Source: Geomicrobium sediminis
GTDB taxonomy: Bacteria; Bacillota; Bacilli; Bacillales; Marinococcaceae
Reading direction: 5' to 3'
Assembly (NCBI RefSeq): GCF_016908595.1
Contig: NZ_JAFBEC010000006.1
Location: 124,001-188,000, forward strand
Length of the DNA: 64,000 nucleotides
Made by a program: the position numbers and the translations under genes. The notes under the pieces were generated by a model. The model saw only the letters and a program-made list of their open reading frames with translations. It was not told the origin of the DNA and ran no database searches. Shown here one piece after another: positions 1 to 8,809 of this stretch (positions within the stretch are counted from its first letter, which is position 1; the number at the start of each line of letters is the position of its first letter).

Positions 1-303
1 TGGCGCGGCAATATCAATCGTTCCATTTCTTAGCGCTTGTAACTCTTCGTTCGTTGGCACTAGTTCTCGGCTAGTATATGAATCAAATACGACCTTTCCG
101 TCAGTTCGCTCTTCCACGTCCTCCATCCATGGTGAAAAGAATCCTTGCCACCATCCGTTTTGAGAACTCACTAGAGAAGAGATCGTTAACTCGATCGGTT
201 CTTCACCGTCCGTTGTTGTCGTTTCTTCGTCAACTTGCACACAGCTTGCTAGAATTAAGGTTAAAGGAATGAGCAGGACACTCATTTTTCGTTGAAGCAT
301 CAT
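1..303 (-). CDS. TRAP-type solute-binding lipoprotein (N-terminal part, cut by window edge)
   Basis: This is the first 101 codons of an extracytoplasmic solute receptor; the rest lies beyond base 1. The protein starts MMLQRKMSVLLIPL and has a lipoprotein signal peptide ending in LASC. The mature part then matches, residue for residue in many places, the complete TRAP receptor encoded just upstream on the same strand: both share a SSQNG/STQNG segment, VEER(T/S)DG and ELxALRNGTIDIAA. The pair is therefore a tandem duplication. The start is set by AGGGGAGG about six bases before ATGATG at 303. A cre-like site lies just upstream. The ligand is unknown; the family binds carboxylates and related acids. 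Confidence 0.8.
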   Translation of the reverse strand, partial: MMLQRKMSVLLIPLTLILASCVQVDEETTTTDGEEPIELTISSLVSSQNGWWQGFFSPWMEDVEERTDGKVVFDSYTSRELVPTNEELQALRNGTIDIAAP

Positions 304-319
304 CGTACCTCCCCTGTAA

Positions 320-334
320 ATAAAGCGCTTACAT
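320..334. promoter_or_regulatory. cre-like site (CcpA operator candidate)
   Basis: The sequence ATAAAGCGCTTACAT carries the GCGC-centred core and one perfect half (GCGCTTACA) of the Bacillus catabolite-responsive element TGWAANCGNTNNCA. The other half is degenerate. It sits 17-31 bases upstream of the start codon of the partial TRAP receptor, a position expected to block transcription. A similar site precedes the neighbouring paralogue, which strengthens the case. Motif match only. Confidence 0.5.
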
Positions 335-502
335 TCTTTGCTCTCTAGTGATTGCAAGTTTTGTACCAACATTACAAGAGTGATGTTTTCAGTCATCGAC
401 GTAATCAAATAGAGAAGGAGCCACGATGTGGTGGTGAAAAAATGCAAACGAAATTCAAAAATGAATTAGATGTGGTTTTATTGTTGCTTCTTGCACCGTC
501 AA

Positions 503-1627
503 TTAGTCTACGGAGAGTTCTTTAATTTCATCAGGAACATCTCCACCATGTTTGATAATAAGGTCTCGCCAAAGGATGGCTACTTCACGCGCAGGTAGTC
601 CGTTTTGTTCATGCTCATCAATCCATGTGTACCATGTTTCAATCATGCCATCGACGATGTATTCTTTTGCATCGTCATCAATGTCATCTACGTGTACAAA
701 TTCCGCTCCATTTGCTAAGGCTTCTTCACGAATCACTTCGGAACGAGCTTCCCATACTTCTCCACCGTGATCAATTAGATCAGCTGCTGATTCTTCCATG
801 ATTTGTTGAAGGTCTTCAGGAATGGTGTTCCAGTTCTCTTCGGTCATGGCCCAAAGTGTTGAGAAGTGCCCGAGGTTAATCCCTTCAAGCGTATACGTGA
901 ACACTTCTTGCATGCCATACCCAGTCCAGTCTGCAACGCTAAAGAAAGCTCCTTCAAATGCACCGCGATTGATCGCATCGAACATGTCGGTTGAAGGCAT
1001 GCTTACGGAGTTGATGCCTATTTTACTTGCGAAAATCTCGTGAATTCGCGTAGGTGAACGAAGCGAAGTATCTCGGAAATCGTCTATGCTCTCAAGGGGG
1101 TGATCTTTTGTCGACATGACATATTGTTGTGTTGGTGCATGGGGCATGACCTTTAAGTCCTTCGTGCCGTATTCGAGTTCTGTAAATGTTTCACCATCGT
1201 GAGTAACCGGCTCTGTCGAGTGAATAAGATCTGCATAAGCTCTGGCGGCAATCACTGTGTCGGAATCTAGAAGTGGCAACATCGTTACTTCGGTAAGTGG
1301 AAAGCGTGCTGGGTCATATTGAGGCCAAAGTGGGGCAGCAATATCAATCGTTCCGTTGCGGAGTGCAAGAAGCTCTTCGCTACCAGCAATGAGTTCTTGA
1401 CCGGTGTAGATTTCAAACGTAATCCGTCCATCAGAACGTTCTTCGACTTCATTCATCCACGGAACAAAGAAGCCTTCCCAAGCTCCGTTTTGGGTGCTTG
1501 CAAGTGAAGAGAGTACGAATGTTCTTGATGATTCTTCCTCTGCATGAGTCTGTTCCTCTGTTGATACACAGCTCGTGAGAAGCACTGAAGTTAGTAAAAA
1601 TACGATGCTACGAATGAGTGATTTCAA
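503..1627 (-). CDS. TRAP transporter DctP-type solute-binding lipoprotein
   Basis: This is a 374-aa extracytoplasmic receptor for a tripartite ATP-independent periplasmic (TRAP) transporter, anchored outside the membrane. A signal peptide ends in the lipobox LTSC (Cys20), followed by an acidic linker. The DctP fold covers about residues 38-370, with typical family segments such as ELxALRNGTIDIAAP, LRSPTRIH in the hinge and GAFEGAFFSVADW. The start is a TTG with AAAGGGGA upstream. The mature protein is rich in Asp and Glu, as in salt- or alkali-tolerant bacteria. No DctQ or DctM membrane subunit is in view; they may lie left of the window. It is a close paralogue of the partial gene at the left edge. 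The ligand is not predictable. Confidence 0.85.
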   Translation of the reverse strand: MKSLIRSIVFLLTSVLLTSCVSTEEQTHAEEESSRTFVLSSLASTQNGAWEGFFVPWMNEVEERSDGRITFEIYTGQELIAGSEELLALRNGTIDIAAPLWPQYDPARFPLTEVTMLPLLDSDTVIAARAYADLIHSTEPVTHDGETFTELEYGTKDLKVMPHAPTQQYVMSTKDHPLESIDDFRDTSLRSPTRIHEIFASKIGINSVSMPSTDMFDAINRGAFEGAFFSVADWTGYGMQEVFTYTLEGINLGHFSTLWAMTEENWNTIPEDLQQIMEESAADLIDHGGEVWEARSEVIREEALANGAEFVHVDDIDDDAKEYIVDGMIETWYTWIDEHEQNGLPAREVAILWRDLIIKHGGDVPDEIKELSVD

Positions 1628-1654
1628 GAGTATGTCCCCTTTCAGTATAAGGTT

Positions 1655-1669
1655 ATAAAGCGCTTTCGT
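1655..1669. promoter_or_regulatory. cre-like site upstream of TRAP receptor
   Basis: ATAAAGCGCTTTCGT, read on the minus strand as ACGAAAGCGCTTTAT, resembles the CcpA-binding consensus with one mismatch in its better half. It lies about 28-42 bases upstream of the TTG start of the full-length TRAP receptor, and mirrors the site found before the other copy. This suggests both receptors are under carbon catabolite control. The match is imperfect. Confidence 0.45.
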
Positions 1670-1831
1670 ACTTTGGTGAATGACGAGTCAATGTTGACAA
1701 GGATAAACTCTACCAAAAGTAATCTGATTTTTCAATCTCTATTTTCTTTTAAAATTTCGTCTCTGTAGCGTGAAGTTGGTTTTTAATTGGTAAGTAAAGG
1801 ATATAGATACATAACGGAAAGGGGAATAAAA

Positions 1832-2503
1832 ATGAGTAAATATTCGATCAAAGAATTCATAGAAGCGACTGAAGTCGAAGAACAAAAAGATGAGTACTTT
1901 CAATTGGAGACTCCCCGTATACTCGAAGTAAACTTAAAAGAGATGGTCTGGGCAAAGCTTGGGTCGATGGTGTCGTACACAGGCGATATCAAGTTTGAGC
2001 GTGAACGTCTCTTGGAGCATGGTACGAGTCGAATGTTCAAAAAAGCGTTTACGAGTGAAGGCGGAACGCTTATGAAGGCGACCGGTGAGGGACAATTGCA
2101 TTTAGCAGATAAAGGGAAGCGAGTGACCATTCTTGAGCTCAATGATGATATTATTGCAGTAAATAGCAATGATTTATTAGCCTTTGAGCCGAGTATTGAA
2201 TGGGATATTAAGATGATGCGCCGTGTAGCTGGGATGATGTCAAACGGGTTGTTTTATGTCGTGTTACAAGGTAAGGGGCTAGTTGCCATTACGTCACATT
2301 ACGAACCGTTAACCTTGAAAGTTCAGGAAAATCTACCAGTGATGACCGACCCAACGACAACAGTTGCTTGGTCAGGGAATTTAGAGCCTAACATCCGTAC
2401 CGACATCAATTATCGTACGTTCTTAGGGCGAGGAAGTGGCGAAAGTTTTCAGATGGAGTTTGAAGGAAATGGATTTGTAATCGTTCAATCTGCAGAAGAG
2501 TAA
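1832..2503 (+). CDS. AIM24-family protein
   Basis: This 223-aa protein belongs by sequence character to the AIM24/TIGR00266 family, a beta-rich fold related to the TRAP RNA-binding attenuator. Family features are the early VNLKEMVWAKLGSMVSYTG stretch, a glycine-rich middle region (GEGQLHLADKG) and a C-terminal GRGSGESFQMEF motif. No signal peptide or membrane segment is present. The function in bacteria is not established. The ATG at 1832 is chosen because GGAAAGGGG lies seven bases before it; an in-frame upstream start at 1787 has no such site. It stands alone, followed by an independently expressed STAS gene. Confidence 0.8.
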   Translation: MSKYSIKEFIEATEVEEQKDEYFQLETPRILEVNLKEMVWAKLGSMVSYTGDIKFERERLLEHGTSRMFKKAFTSEGGTLMKATGEGQLHLADKGKRVTILELNDDIIAVNSNDLLAFEPSIEWDIKMMRRVAGMMSNGLFYVVLQGKGLVAITSHYEPLTLKVQENLPVMTDPTTTVAWSGNLEPNIRTDINYRTFLGRGSGESFQMEFEGNGFVIVQSAEE

Positions 2504-2622
2504 GTCAAGGTTTTGACAACTTAATCGTCCAGATAAGAAAATTTCCAAAGGAATTCCTGTTTCTTACTTAAAGATTTTGGTAAAGTAGTGATAGGAATCT
2601 ATAAAGGATAAGGTGCGAAGCG

Positions 2623-3441
2623 ATGTCCAAGATAAAAGAACTAAAGCCAATTATGGATGAGGTATTACGTCGCAAGGAAGAATTAGCTGGTATGCCTCCT
2701 CAGTATGAGAACGTGAGTGATAATACGATTGTCATGCAACTGACACCTTGGCGAGTCCAATTAATTGAGGTTTACGCAAAGTCACTGACAACGTCATTAG
2801 ATCATTCAATCGATGACATTCGTCGATGGGGAAGTGAATTATCGGAGCAGCTTGTAAAAGTGCAATTGCCTCTTGATGTTGGGCTGCACGAGATTGCGTA
2901 TTATCGCAATACGATCGGTGAGATTATCCGTGATGAGGCAGAGAATCAAGACATGTCTTTCGCAGATTTTTACCATATCGTGTCTCAATTCAATGCGGTT
3001 GTCGATGAAGCCGTACAAATTGTTAGTCGTTCGTATATGAAGAGCTTCCATAACAGCATTGAAGCTGCTAAGTACGCAATTGATGAGCTATCGGTACCGG
3101 TCGTCCAATTGACGAATGATATTGGAGTCATTCCAATTATTGGAGAAGTTGACACGAAGCGTGCGCAATACCTTATGTCAAACGCTCTAGAAAAGAGTGC
3201 AGAGCTGCAACTTCGAATGTTGATCTTGGATTTATCTGGTGTAAGTGTCGTTGATACGATGGTTGCCGGACAGATCTTTAAAGTGATGGATTCGTTACGT
3301 TTAATTGGTGTCGAAGCAGTCCTCAGTGGTGTACGCCCAGAAGTCGCTCAAACGATGGTCAATCTTGGCATTCGTGTTGAGGGCAAAGTCTACCGGGATC
3401 TCAGGACAGCAGTTGAAGAGAAGAAAATGATCAGTAAGTAA
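2623..3441 (+). CDS. RsbR-like STAS protein (stressosome co-antagonist paralogue)
   Basis: This 272-aa cytoplasmic protein has an alpha-helical N-terminal sensory half (about residues 1-150, probably a non-haem globin-like fold as in RsbR proteins). A C-terminal STAS domain follows (about 155-265). The STAS part shows LTNDIGVIPIIGEVDTKRA, DLSGVSVVDTMVAG and GVRPEVAQTMVNLGI, the signature of RsbR paralogues. These build the stressosome with RsbS and RsbT and control the general stress sigma factor. Conserved Ser/Thr positions in the LT and DLSG loops are candidates for RsbT phosphorylation. No RsbS, RsbT or sigma-B gene is adjacent, as is usual for scattered paralogues. A terminator follows directly. 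Confidence 0.85.
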   Translation: MSKIKELKPIMDEVLRRKEELAGMPPQYENVSDNTIVMQLTPWRVQLIEVYAKSLTTSLDHSIDDIRRWGSELSEQLVKVQLPLDVGLHEIAYYRNTIGEIIRDEAENQDMSFADFYHIVSQFNAVVDEAVQIVSRSYMKSFHNSIEAAKYAIDELSVPVVQLTNDIGVIPIIGEVDTKRAQYLMSNALEKSAELQLRMLILDLSGVSVVDTMVAGQIFKVMDSLRLIGVEAVLSGVRPEVAQTMVNLGIRVEGKVYRDLRTAVEEKKMISK

Positions 3442-3448
3442 GCTTTCC

Positions 3449-3479
3449 AAAAGATGACAGTCGGATGTCATCTTTTTTG
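3449..3479 (+). terminator. Rho-independent terminator after the RsbR-like gene
   Basis: An 11-bp perfect stem, AAAAGATGACA pairing with TGTCATCTTTT around a six-base loop, is followed by more T residues. It starts eight bases past the stop codon. Confidence 0.85.
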
Positions 3480-3535
3480 GTTGTGCTGATTTTTATTGAT
3501 CTAGAGCATTGCACATATAAGAAGGGGTCATTGTC

Positions 3536-5638
3536 GTGGATTACTTTAAACAGATGGAACAATCGACAGGTGTTTTGTTGAATGATATACAGAAGCAAGC
3601 TGTGTTGAAGACGGACGGGCCCTTGCTCTTACTCGCTTCACCTGGTTCAGGGAAAACAACGACGCTGAACATGAAGATCGGTTATTTGCTTCTTGAGAAA
3701 AAGGTGCAGCCTGAGTCCATTATGGCAGTTACTTTCAGCCGTGCAGCAGCAGAAGATATGGCAGAGCGTTTTCGGCAATTTTTTCACGATAAAGTGAGTC
3801 GACCTGTTCAATTCTCAACCATTCACAGCTTTGCTTTTCGTATTGTGAAATCATACTTTCAAAAGAAGAGTATCAATTACCGCTTAATTGAAGGGGATGT
3901 GGAGCCTCATTGGCTTCATAAGCGAATGGCTTTGCAACAGCTATTCACGAACAAAACAGGAAAGAAAATAACCGAGGATGAGCTGGAGTCTCTAATTACG
4001 TACATTAGTTATGTGAAAAACCGTATGATTCAACCTGACCAGTTACAAAAAGTGAAATGTTCGTTAAAGGAAGCAAAAGACATTTATATCGCTTACGAAG
4101 AGTGGAAGCGTAACTATGACGATCAGACGTTGCTTTTGGATTTCGACGATATGCTTACCTATGCTTACGAGGCATTATTGCACGATAAAATGATATTGAA
4201 AAAGCTTCAAAAGCAATACGATTATGTATTAACCGATGAAAGTCAAGATAACTCGCTCGTTCAGCATAAGATCGTGGAGAAGATTGCCTCGCCTCAAAAT
4301 AACCTTTGTGTTGTTGCAGATGACGACCAGTCGATCTTCCAGTGGAGAGGGTCCGATGTTGGTCATTTGCTCGAATTCAAGAGTCGCTATCCAAATGGTC
4401 AAGTGCTTACAATGACCGAGAATTATCGGTCTTCAAAGACGATAGTACAAGTTGCCAATACGTTCATAAAACGTAATAAAGAGCGGTACCGAAAAGAGAT
4501 GTATACCGTCAATGACATCGGAATACCAATTGAAGTGCAAAGCTTCAAAAAGCGTGAAGCAAAAATCCGTTATGTCATGGATACCGTGAAAGAACAAGTC
4601 AATCGCAAAGAAGTGGCAATACTTTATCGTAATAATAATTCAGCGGTGTCGGTTGTGAATGCAATGGATCGATTAAACATTGACTTCTATATGAAAGAAA
4701 TCGATACGAAATTCTTTCGTCATTGGGTAACGACCGACCTTCTTAACTTTATGCGCTTTTCGTATCACACTGGCCGGGTTGACGTATTAGAACACATCTA
4801 TTCAAAGTTTAATGCGTACATGAAAAAAGACCAAATGAAGTGGTTGTTACAAGAAGGTAGGGGAGAATGTGCCTTTGCAAGACTTCAAAACACGAAGCTA
4901 GAAGCGTATCAAGTGAGTAAGTTAAAGCAGGCAAAACGTGCATTTGATAAGATCAACAAACTTTCTCCAAGTGCTGCAATTACAGTCATTGAAGACGATC
5001 TTGGATATCGTAAAGCGTTGGAACAACGCTGTGAGCGTCTCGGTCTGAATGTCGATCGTGCAAAAGAAATCCTTGATGCATTAAAGGAAATTGCTGAAGA
5101 TGAACAGACGTTAAAAGGGTTTGCTGATCGCCTGAAACGACTAGAATCTAAAATGAAGCAGTCAAAGTTCAATAAAGGAGAGAACGTGCCGACCTTATCA
5201 ACGTTTCATCGCGCCAAAGGTCTTGAGTTTGACCGTGTGTATATGATTGATCTAAACCGTGATATCCTACCGACGAAAGAAGACAACGATGATCCGGAGT
5301 TAATGGAAGAAGCTGTTCGCCTCTTTTATGTTGGGATGACACGCGCTCGGGAACATCTTGAATTGTTATCGTCAGGTGGCGTCCAAAAGGAATCTCCGTT
5401 CCTCCCACAAATTAAGAAGCTAATCGCACCTTCTACAGTGACGAGTCCACACCGAGCAGGTACAACGGTGGCACATGAAGATTTACTTCCAAATACGACA
5501 ATTGAACATGAAAAATTCGGGATCGGAACAATTATTGATGTAAAAAGTGACACGATGACTGTCGATTTTGAGCATCACGGTGAAAAAGAATTCATAAAAC
5601 AATTCTGTGTAGAGCGTGGATTGTTAACGAAAGTATAG
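3536..5638 (+). CDS. UvrD/Rep-family (SF1A) ATP-dependent DNA helicase
   Basis: This 700-aa 3'-5' DNA helicase is related to PcrA/UvrD. Motifs in order: Walker A SPGSGKTTT (Lys40), motif Ia AVTFSRAAAEDM, motif II TDESQDNS, motif III DDDQSIFQWRG, motif IV ENYRSSKTI, motif V FHRAKGLEFDRVY and motif VI FYVGMTRARE. The last 50 residues (HEKFGIGTIIDV onward) resemble the PcrA C-terminal Tudor-like domain, which in PcrA contacts RNA polymerase. It is somewhat shorter than PcrA, so it is likely a second, accessory helicase rather than PcrA itself. The GTG start is preceded by AAGAAGGGG. It is transcribed alone and converges on the FAH-like gene with only 13 bases between the stops. Confidence 0.9.
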   Translation: MDYFKQMEQSTGVLLNDIQKQAVLKTDGPLLLLASPGSGKTTTLNMKIGYLLLEKKVQPESIMAVTFSRAAAEDMAERFRQFFHDKVSRPVQFSTIHSFAFRIVKSYFQKKSINYRLIEGDVEPHWLHKRMALQQLFTNKTGKKITEDELESLITYISYVKNRMIQPDQLQKVKCSLKEAKDIYIAYEEWKRNYDDQTLLLDFDDMLTYAYEALLHDKMILKKLQKQYDYVLTDESQDNSLVQHKIVEKIASPQNNLCVVADDDQSIFQWRGSDVGHLLEFKSRYPNGQVLTMTENYRSSKTIVQVANTFIKRNKERYRKEMYTVNDIGIPIEVQSFKKREAKIRYVMDTVKEQVNRKEVAILYRNNNSAVSVVNAMDRLNIDFYMKEIDTKFFRHWVTTDLLNFMRFSYHTGRVDVLEHIYSKFNAYMKKDQMKWLLQEGRGECAFARLQNTKLEAYQVSKLKQAKRAFDKINKLSPSAAITVIEDDLGYRKALEQRCERLGLNVDRAKEILDALKEIAEDEQTLKGFADRLKRLESKMKQSKFNKGENVPTLSTFHRAKGLEFDRVYMIDLNRDILPTKEDNDDPELMEEAVRLFYVGMTRAREHLELLSSGGVQKESPFLPQIKKLIAPSTVTSPHRAGTTVAHEDLLPNTTIEHEKFGIGTIIDVKSDTMTVDFEHHGEKEFIKQFCVERGLLTKV

Positions 5639-5651
5639 AGGGATGGCAGTG

Positions 5652-6371
5652 TTATTGCTCAGAGTACTCTGTACGATGACGGTTTTCACTCGTTCTTCTT
5701 GCAAGAAATTGAAATGAATTTTGAAGAGTACCAATCCCGTCAATGGTTACATCAATCGTATCAAGAACCCCACATGGCGACGCATAACTGTCTGAGGTTA
5801 ACATAACGAGATCTCCATGCTTGATGTGAGTTTGCTTTGTTACTTGCCCAAGCACAGTTAAGATATCATCAATCATTTCAGCGGGGTGCCAAGTAAGCAT
5901 ATGCTGCTTGTTACGATACGTGTAAACTGTTGAATGGTTAAAATTCATCTGTTCTAACGAAATCCACGGACCGATTGAACACGCATGAAAGGTCGTTGAA
6001 TACTGTTGGGGTGAATGTGTTGGGTGGTGGAATTCGTTCACAATCGTTGCCCCTAACAGGGATTCTCGAAGTGCTTTTTTGCTTCTATGTTTAGGTTCAT
6101 GATCAAAAACGATCCCGATGCCAGGTCGTGATAACAATTCAGTCTCATTCATTGGAATCGTCACTTTCTCACGATGAGCGATACATTGTTCTCCTGGTAT
6201 TTCATGCAACGTGACCTTAGGGTTGTTATGACGGTCATGATCTTTAGGATCAAGTGTAATTCGGTAGATGGATTGAGCAATGGGTAAATCAATCAAGTCG
6301 ACGTCAATGTATTCGCTTCGAGTGAAACGAATGAACGCCTCACTTGTTTTCAGTTTGGCTAATACGTCCAA
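5652..6371 (-). CDS. Divergent fumarylacetoacetate-hydrolase (FAH) fold protein
   Basis: About 239 aa. The C-terminal third follows the FAH-family pattern: HPAEMIDDIL, then KHGDLVMLTS and VTIDGIGTLQNSF. The middle has a weak match to the metal-binding acid cluster (ETELLSRPGIGIVFDHE), where the usual glutamate pattern is not clean. It probably acts on a small keto-acid, but catalytic competence is uncertain. A TTG at 6371 with GGAAGG upstream is the likely start. An ATG 66 bases earlier lies deeper inside the upstream gene. It overlaps the 3' end of the LysR gene by about 32 bases, so the two are translationally linked and the regulator may control this step. Confidence 0.6.
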   Translation of the reverse strand: MDVLAKLKTSEAFIRFTRSEYIDVDLIDLPIAQSIYRITLDPKDHDRHNNPKVTLHEIPGEQCIAHREKVTIPMNETELLSRPGIGIVFDHEPKHRSKKALRESLLGATIVNEFHHPTHSPQQYSTTFHACSIGPWISLEQMNFNHSTVYTYRNKQHMLTWHPAEMIDDILTVLGQVTKQTHIKHGDLVMLTSDSYASPCGVLDTIDVTIDGIGTLQNSFQFLARRTSENRHRTEYSEQ

Positions 6372-7260
6372 TTTCCCCCATTCCTTCCTTAACGATCGTA
6401 ATGAAGTGTTCGGCTTGCTTTGATACGTAACGATCACTAGACCAAATCATAGCGGCATCCGCTTGAATCTCAATATCAGTCAGTTCAATCATCGCTAGGG
6501 CATCAGAATGAAACGCAAACAATGAGGATTTCGGTATAATTGTCCCGCCTGTGCCTGCTGCAGCAAGAGCGATGAGTAAAGAAGCATCTGGACATTCACA
6601 GACAACGTTAGGCACGAAACCGTGTCTTTTGCATTCGTTTACGATTTTCTCATATTGACCAGTACCACTAATTCGATGAAGCAATAAGAGTGGTAAATCT
6701 TTAAGGTCTTTCATGCTCATCTGCTTTGTTCTAGTTAATCCAGGCCAATCTTTGGCGATGGCTAACACATAAGGTTCTGATGGTAGTGAAACCGAAGAGA
6801 TTTGCTCAAGTTGTACAGGTAATCTTACAATTGCAAGCTCAATTTCCCGTTGATGTAACTGCTCAGTCAGTGAATACGTATCCCCTTCACGTAAAGCAAT
6901 CTGCACATCTGGATAGATCTGACGAAGCGTTTGAATAGGATGGATCATATAAGAAAAGCAAGATTTATTGACACCAATTTTCAACATGCCAAGCTTACCA
7001 CTCTCTATGGCTTTCGTTTCAAGTACAGCATCATCAATCGTTTGTAAGATCTTACATGCATGTTTGTATAAAGCTTTGCCAGCACTGGTCAACTCTAAAT
7101 ATCTACCGTGACGCTCAAACAGTGAAACGTTCAGTTCATTCTCAAGTAACTTCAACTGTTGGCTTAACGGGGGCTGAGCCATATGCAATTTTTTCGCTGC
7201 TTTTGTTACTTGCTTCTCATCGGCAATCGTCTTAAAGTAGCGGAGTTTACGTGTATCCAT
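6340..7260 (-). CDS. LysR-family transcriptional regulator
   Basis: This 306-aa regulator has the normal LysR length. The winged helix-turn-helix occupies residues 1-60 (KLRYFKTIADEKQVTKAA, MAQPPLSQQLKLLE, LFERHGR). The co-inducer-binding periplasmic-type fold spans about residues 90-300. The start at 7260 gives the family-standard beginning MDTRKLRYF and has GAAAGGA nine bases upstream. An in-frame ATG at 7293 would add an unusual N-terminal tail. It forms a two-gene unit with the overlapping FAH-fold gene, its probable target. The effector is unknown. Confidence 0.88.
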   Translation of the reverse strand: MDTRKLRYFKTIADEKQVTKAAKKLHMAQPPLSQQLKLLENELNVSLFERHGRYLELTSAGKALYKHACKILQTIDDAVLETKAIESGKLGMLKIGVNKSCFSYMIHPIQTLRQIYPDVQIALREGDTYSLTEQLHQREIELAIVRLPVQLEQISSVSLPSEPYVLAIAKDWPGLTRTKQMSMKDLKDLPLLLLHRISGTGQYEKIVNECKRHGFVPNVVCECPDASLLIALAAAGTGGTIIPKSSLFAFHSDALAMIELTDIEIQADAAMIWSSDRYVSKQAEHFITIVKEGMGEIGRISQTENK

Positions 7261-7383
7261 CCTTCTACATCCTTTCGGCAAGCAACTCAACACATTCCAA
7301 TAATAAGGAATATCTCTATCATATAATGAAAGCGGTTACATTTCAACTATTCAGATTACGATATTCGGGGGTCATTTACGTAA

Positions 7384-7408
7384 AAAGGTGTCGAAGAACG
7401 ACACCTTT
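7384..7408 (-). terminator. Terminator of the TetR-MFS unit
   Basis: A perfect 10-bp stem (AAAGGTGTCG / CGACACCTTT) with a five-base loop. On the minus strand it is followed by a five-T run, and it lies 28 bases past the stop of the MFS gene. Confidence 0.8.
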
Positions 7409-7435
7409 CAAATGGGAGACGAAGGTTTAACGAGG

Positions 7436-8809
7436 CTATTGACGCTCCTTTAAGAAGAACGTCAGCATGAGCGCAAGCAACGAGAGCAATGCCATGACGA
7501 CTAGCGCAAACGTTGTTCCCCAATACGCACCAACATCATATGGTGCATTGATGTTGCTCGCTGTAACACTAATAATCGTCGATAACAATATAATTCCGAA
7601 TGTCATTCCAAACTGACGTACAGTGTTAACAATTGCAGAACCATGAGCGATGTCTTCTTGGCTTAAGGCGTTCATTCCAACGGTCACAAGAGGCATTAAC
7701 GTTAATCCAAACCCTGCCATAAATAAGCAAAAATGAAGCATAATCCAGTATGGTGAACTGTCCATCGTTACGGTGTTAAGTAAGAGTAACGATGCTGCCG
7801 TACAGCTAAAGCCAATGAGTGCTATGGTTTTCCCACCATAACGATCGTACAAATTCCCACTTATAATCGTAATGATGGAAAGAAGAATGGTTCCGGGCAC
7901 GAGGACGAATCCTGATAAAAACGCACTTGTTCCTAACACATCTTGCGCAAACATCGGTAAGATCGTTTCTGCAGATAATAGAAGCATCATGTTAATGAAT
8001 ACTAAAATCATCGCTAGGCGAAACGTTGAGTGCTTAAACAATGCCAAATTTAATACAGGTGATGATTGCGTGAGCTGTCGCTTAATAAAAAAGGTTAGCG
8101 AGACAACCCCAATGACAATCGGAAGGATGACTAACGTATCTGTAAAGCCATAAACACTAATCATGCTTAATCCAAAGATAAACAAACCGAATCCGATGGC
8201 CGAAAGAACGATGGAAAAGAGGTCTAACTTCGCAGGTTTCATCGGCAAGACGTTTTTCATCTGAACTATGGCGACGATTAACGTGCATGCAATGAGAGGA
8301 AGAAGAATCCAATGCAATGACCGCCAAGTGAACAGATCGATCACAATGCCAGAAATCGACGGTGCACTTGCGGGAGCAACATTTACCACTGCACCTAACA
8401 ATCCCATCGCAAACCCTCTGCGCTCGTATGGGAACACGGTTAAAAGTATCGTCTGTACGAGCGGTAAGACAATTCCGGCACCGACGGCTTGTACGACCCG
8501 GGCGATGATCAGCGTGCCAAAGTTAGGGGCTAGTCCCCCTACAAGTGTGCCAATAAACAAGCATAGTAAAGAAAAGATTACGAGCGTTTTCGCTCGAAAA
8601 ATATTTGATAAGTAGCCAGTCATCGGAATGAGGATGATTGTTGTTAGTAGAAATGCGGTCGTTAGCCACTGCACTTGTGTAGCATTCACATTAAATTCAT
8701 CCATAATCGTCGGATATGCCGTGATCAACAAAAACTGACTAAATGAAAACAAAAACGCCGATGCCAAAATAACGGTAACGACGCCTTTATATTGAACTGT
8801 TGTGTTCAT
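7436..8809 (-). CDS. MFS multidrug efflux transporter, DHA2 (EmrB/QacA-like)
   Basis: This 457-aa integral membrane protein drives proton-coupled export. Hydrophobic segments spread over the whole length fit the 14-helix DHA2 subfamily. The N-terminal FLFSFSQFLLITAYPTIMDEFN segment, the motif-A-like loop GYLSNIFRAKTLV and the helix-5 motif C region (GAVVNVAPASAPSISG) are characteristic of drug:H+ antiporters. Its start lies inside the last codons of the TetR gene (23-base overlap), with GGGAGG 11 bases upstream. It is therefore co-transcribed with, and presumably repressed by, that regulator. The substrate is not predictable. Confidence 0.88.
   Translation of the reverse strand: MNTTVQYKGVVTVILASAFLFSFSQFLLITAYPTIMDEFNVNATQVQWLTTAFLLTTIILIPMTGYLSNIFRAKTLVIFSLLCLFIGTLVGGLAPNFGTLIIARVVQAVGAGIVLPLVQTILLTVFPYERRGFAMGLLGAVVNVAPASAPSISGIVIDLFTWRSLHWILLPLIACTLIVAIVQMKNVLPMKPAKLDLFSIVLSAIGFGLFIFGLSMISVYGFTDTLVILPIVIGVVSLTFFIKRQLTQSSPVLNLALFKHSTFRLAMILVFINMMLLLSAETILPMFAQDVLGTSAFLSGFVLVPGTILLSIITIISGNLYDRYGGKTIALIGFSCTAASLLLLNTVTMDSSPYWIMLHFCLFMAGFGLTLMPLVTVGMNALSQEDIAHGSAIVNTVRQFGMTFGIILLSTIISVTASNINAPYDVGAYWGTTFALVVMALLSLLALMLTFFLKERQ

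Noticed and set aside
1-1627. Single TRAP receptor split by a mutation
   Set aside because: The two segments are both N-terminal and homologous to each other, each with its own signal peptide and ribosome-binding site, so they are two genes.
7872-8615. Two long plus-strand frames opposite the MFS gene
   Set aside because: Shadows of the transporter's codon pattern; no start signals and no recognisable protein.
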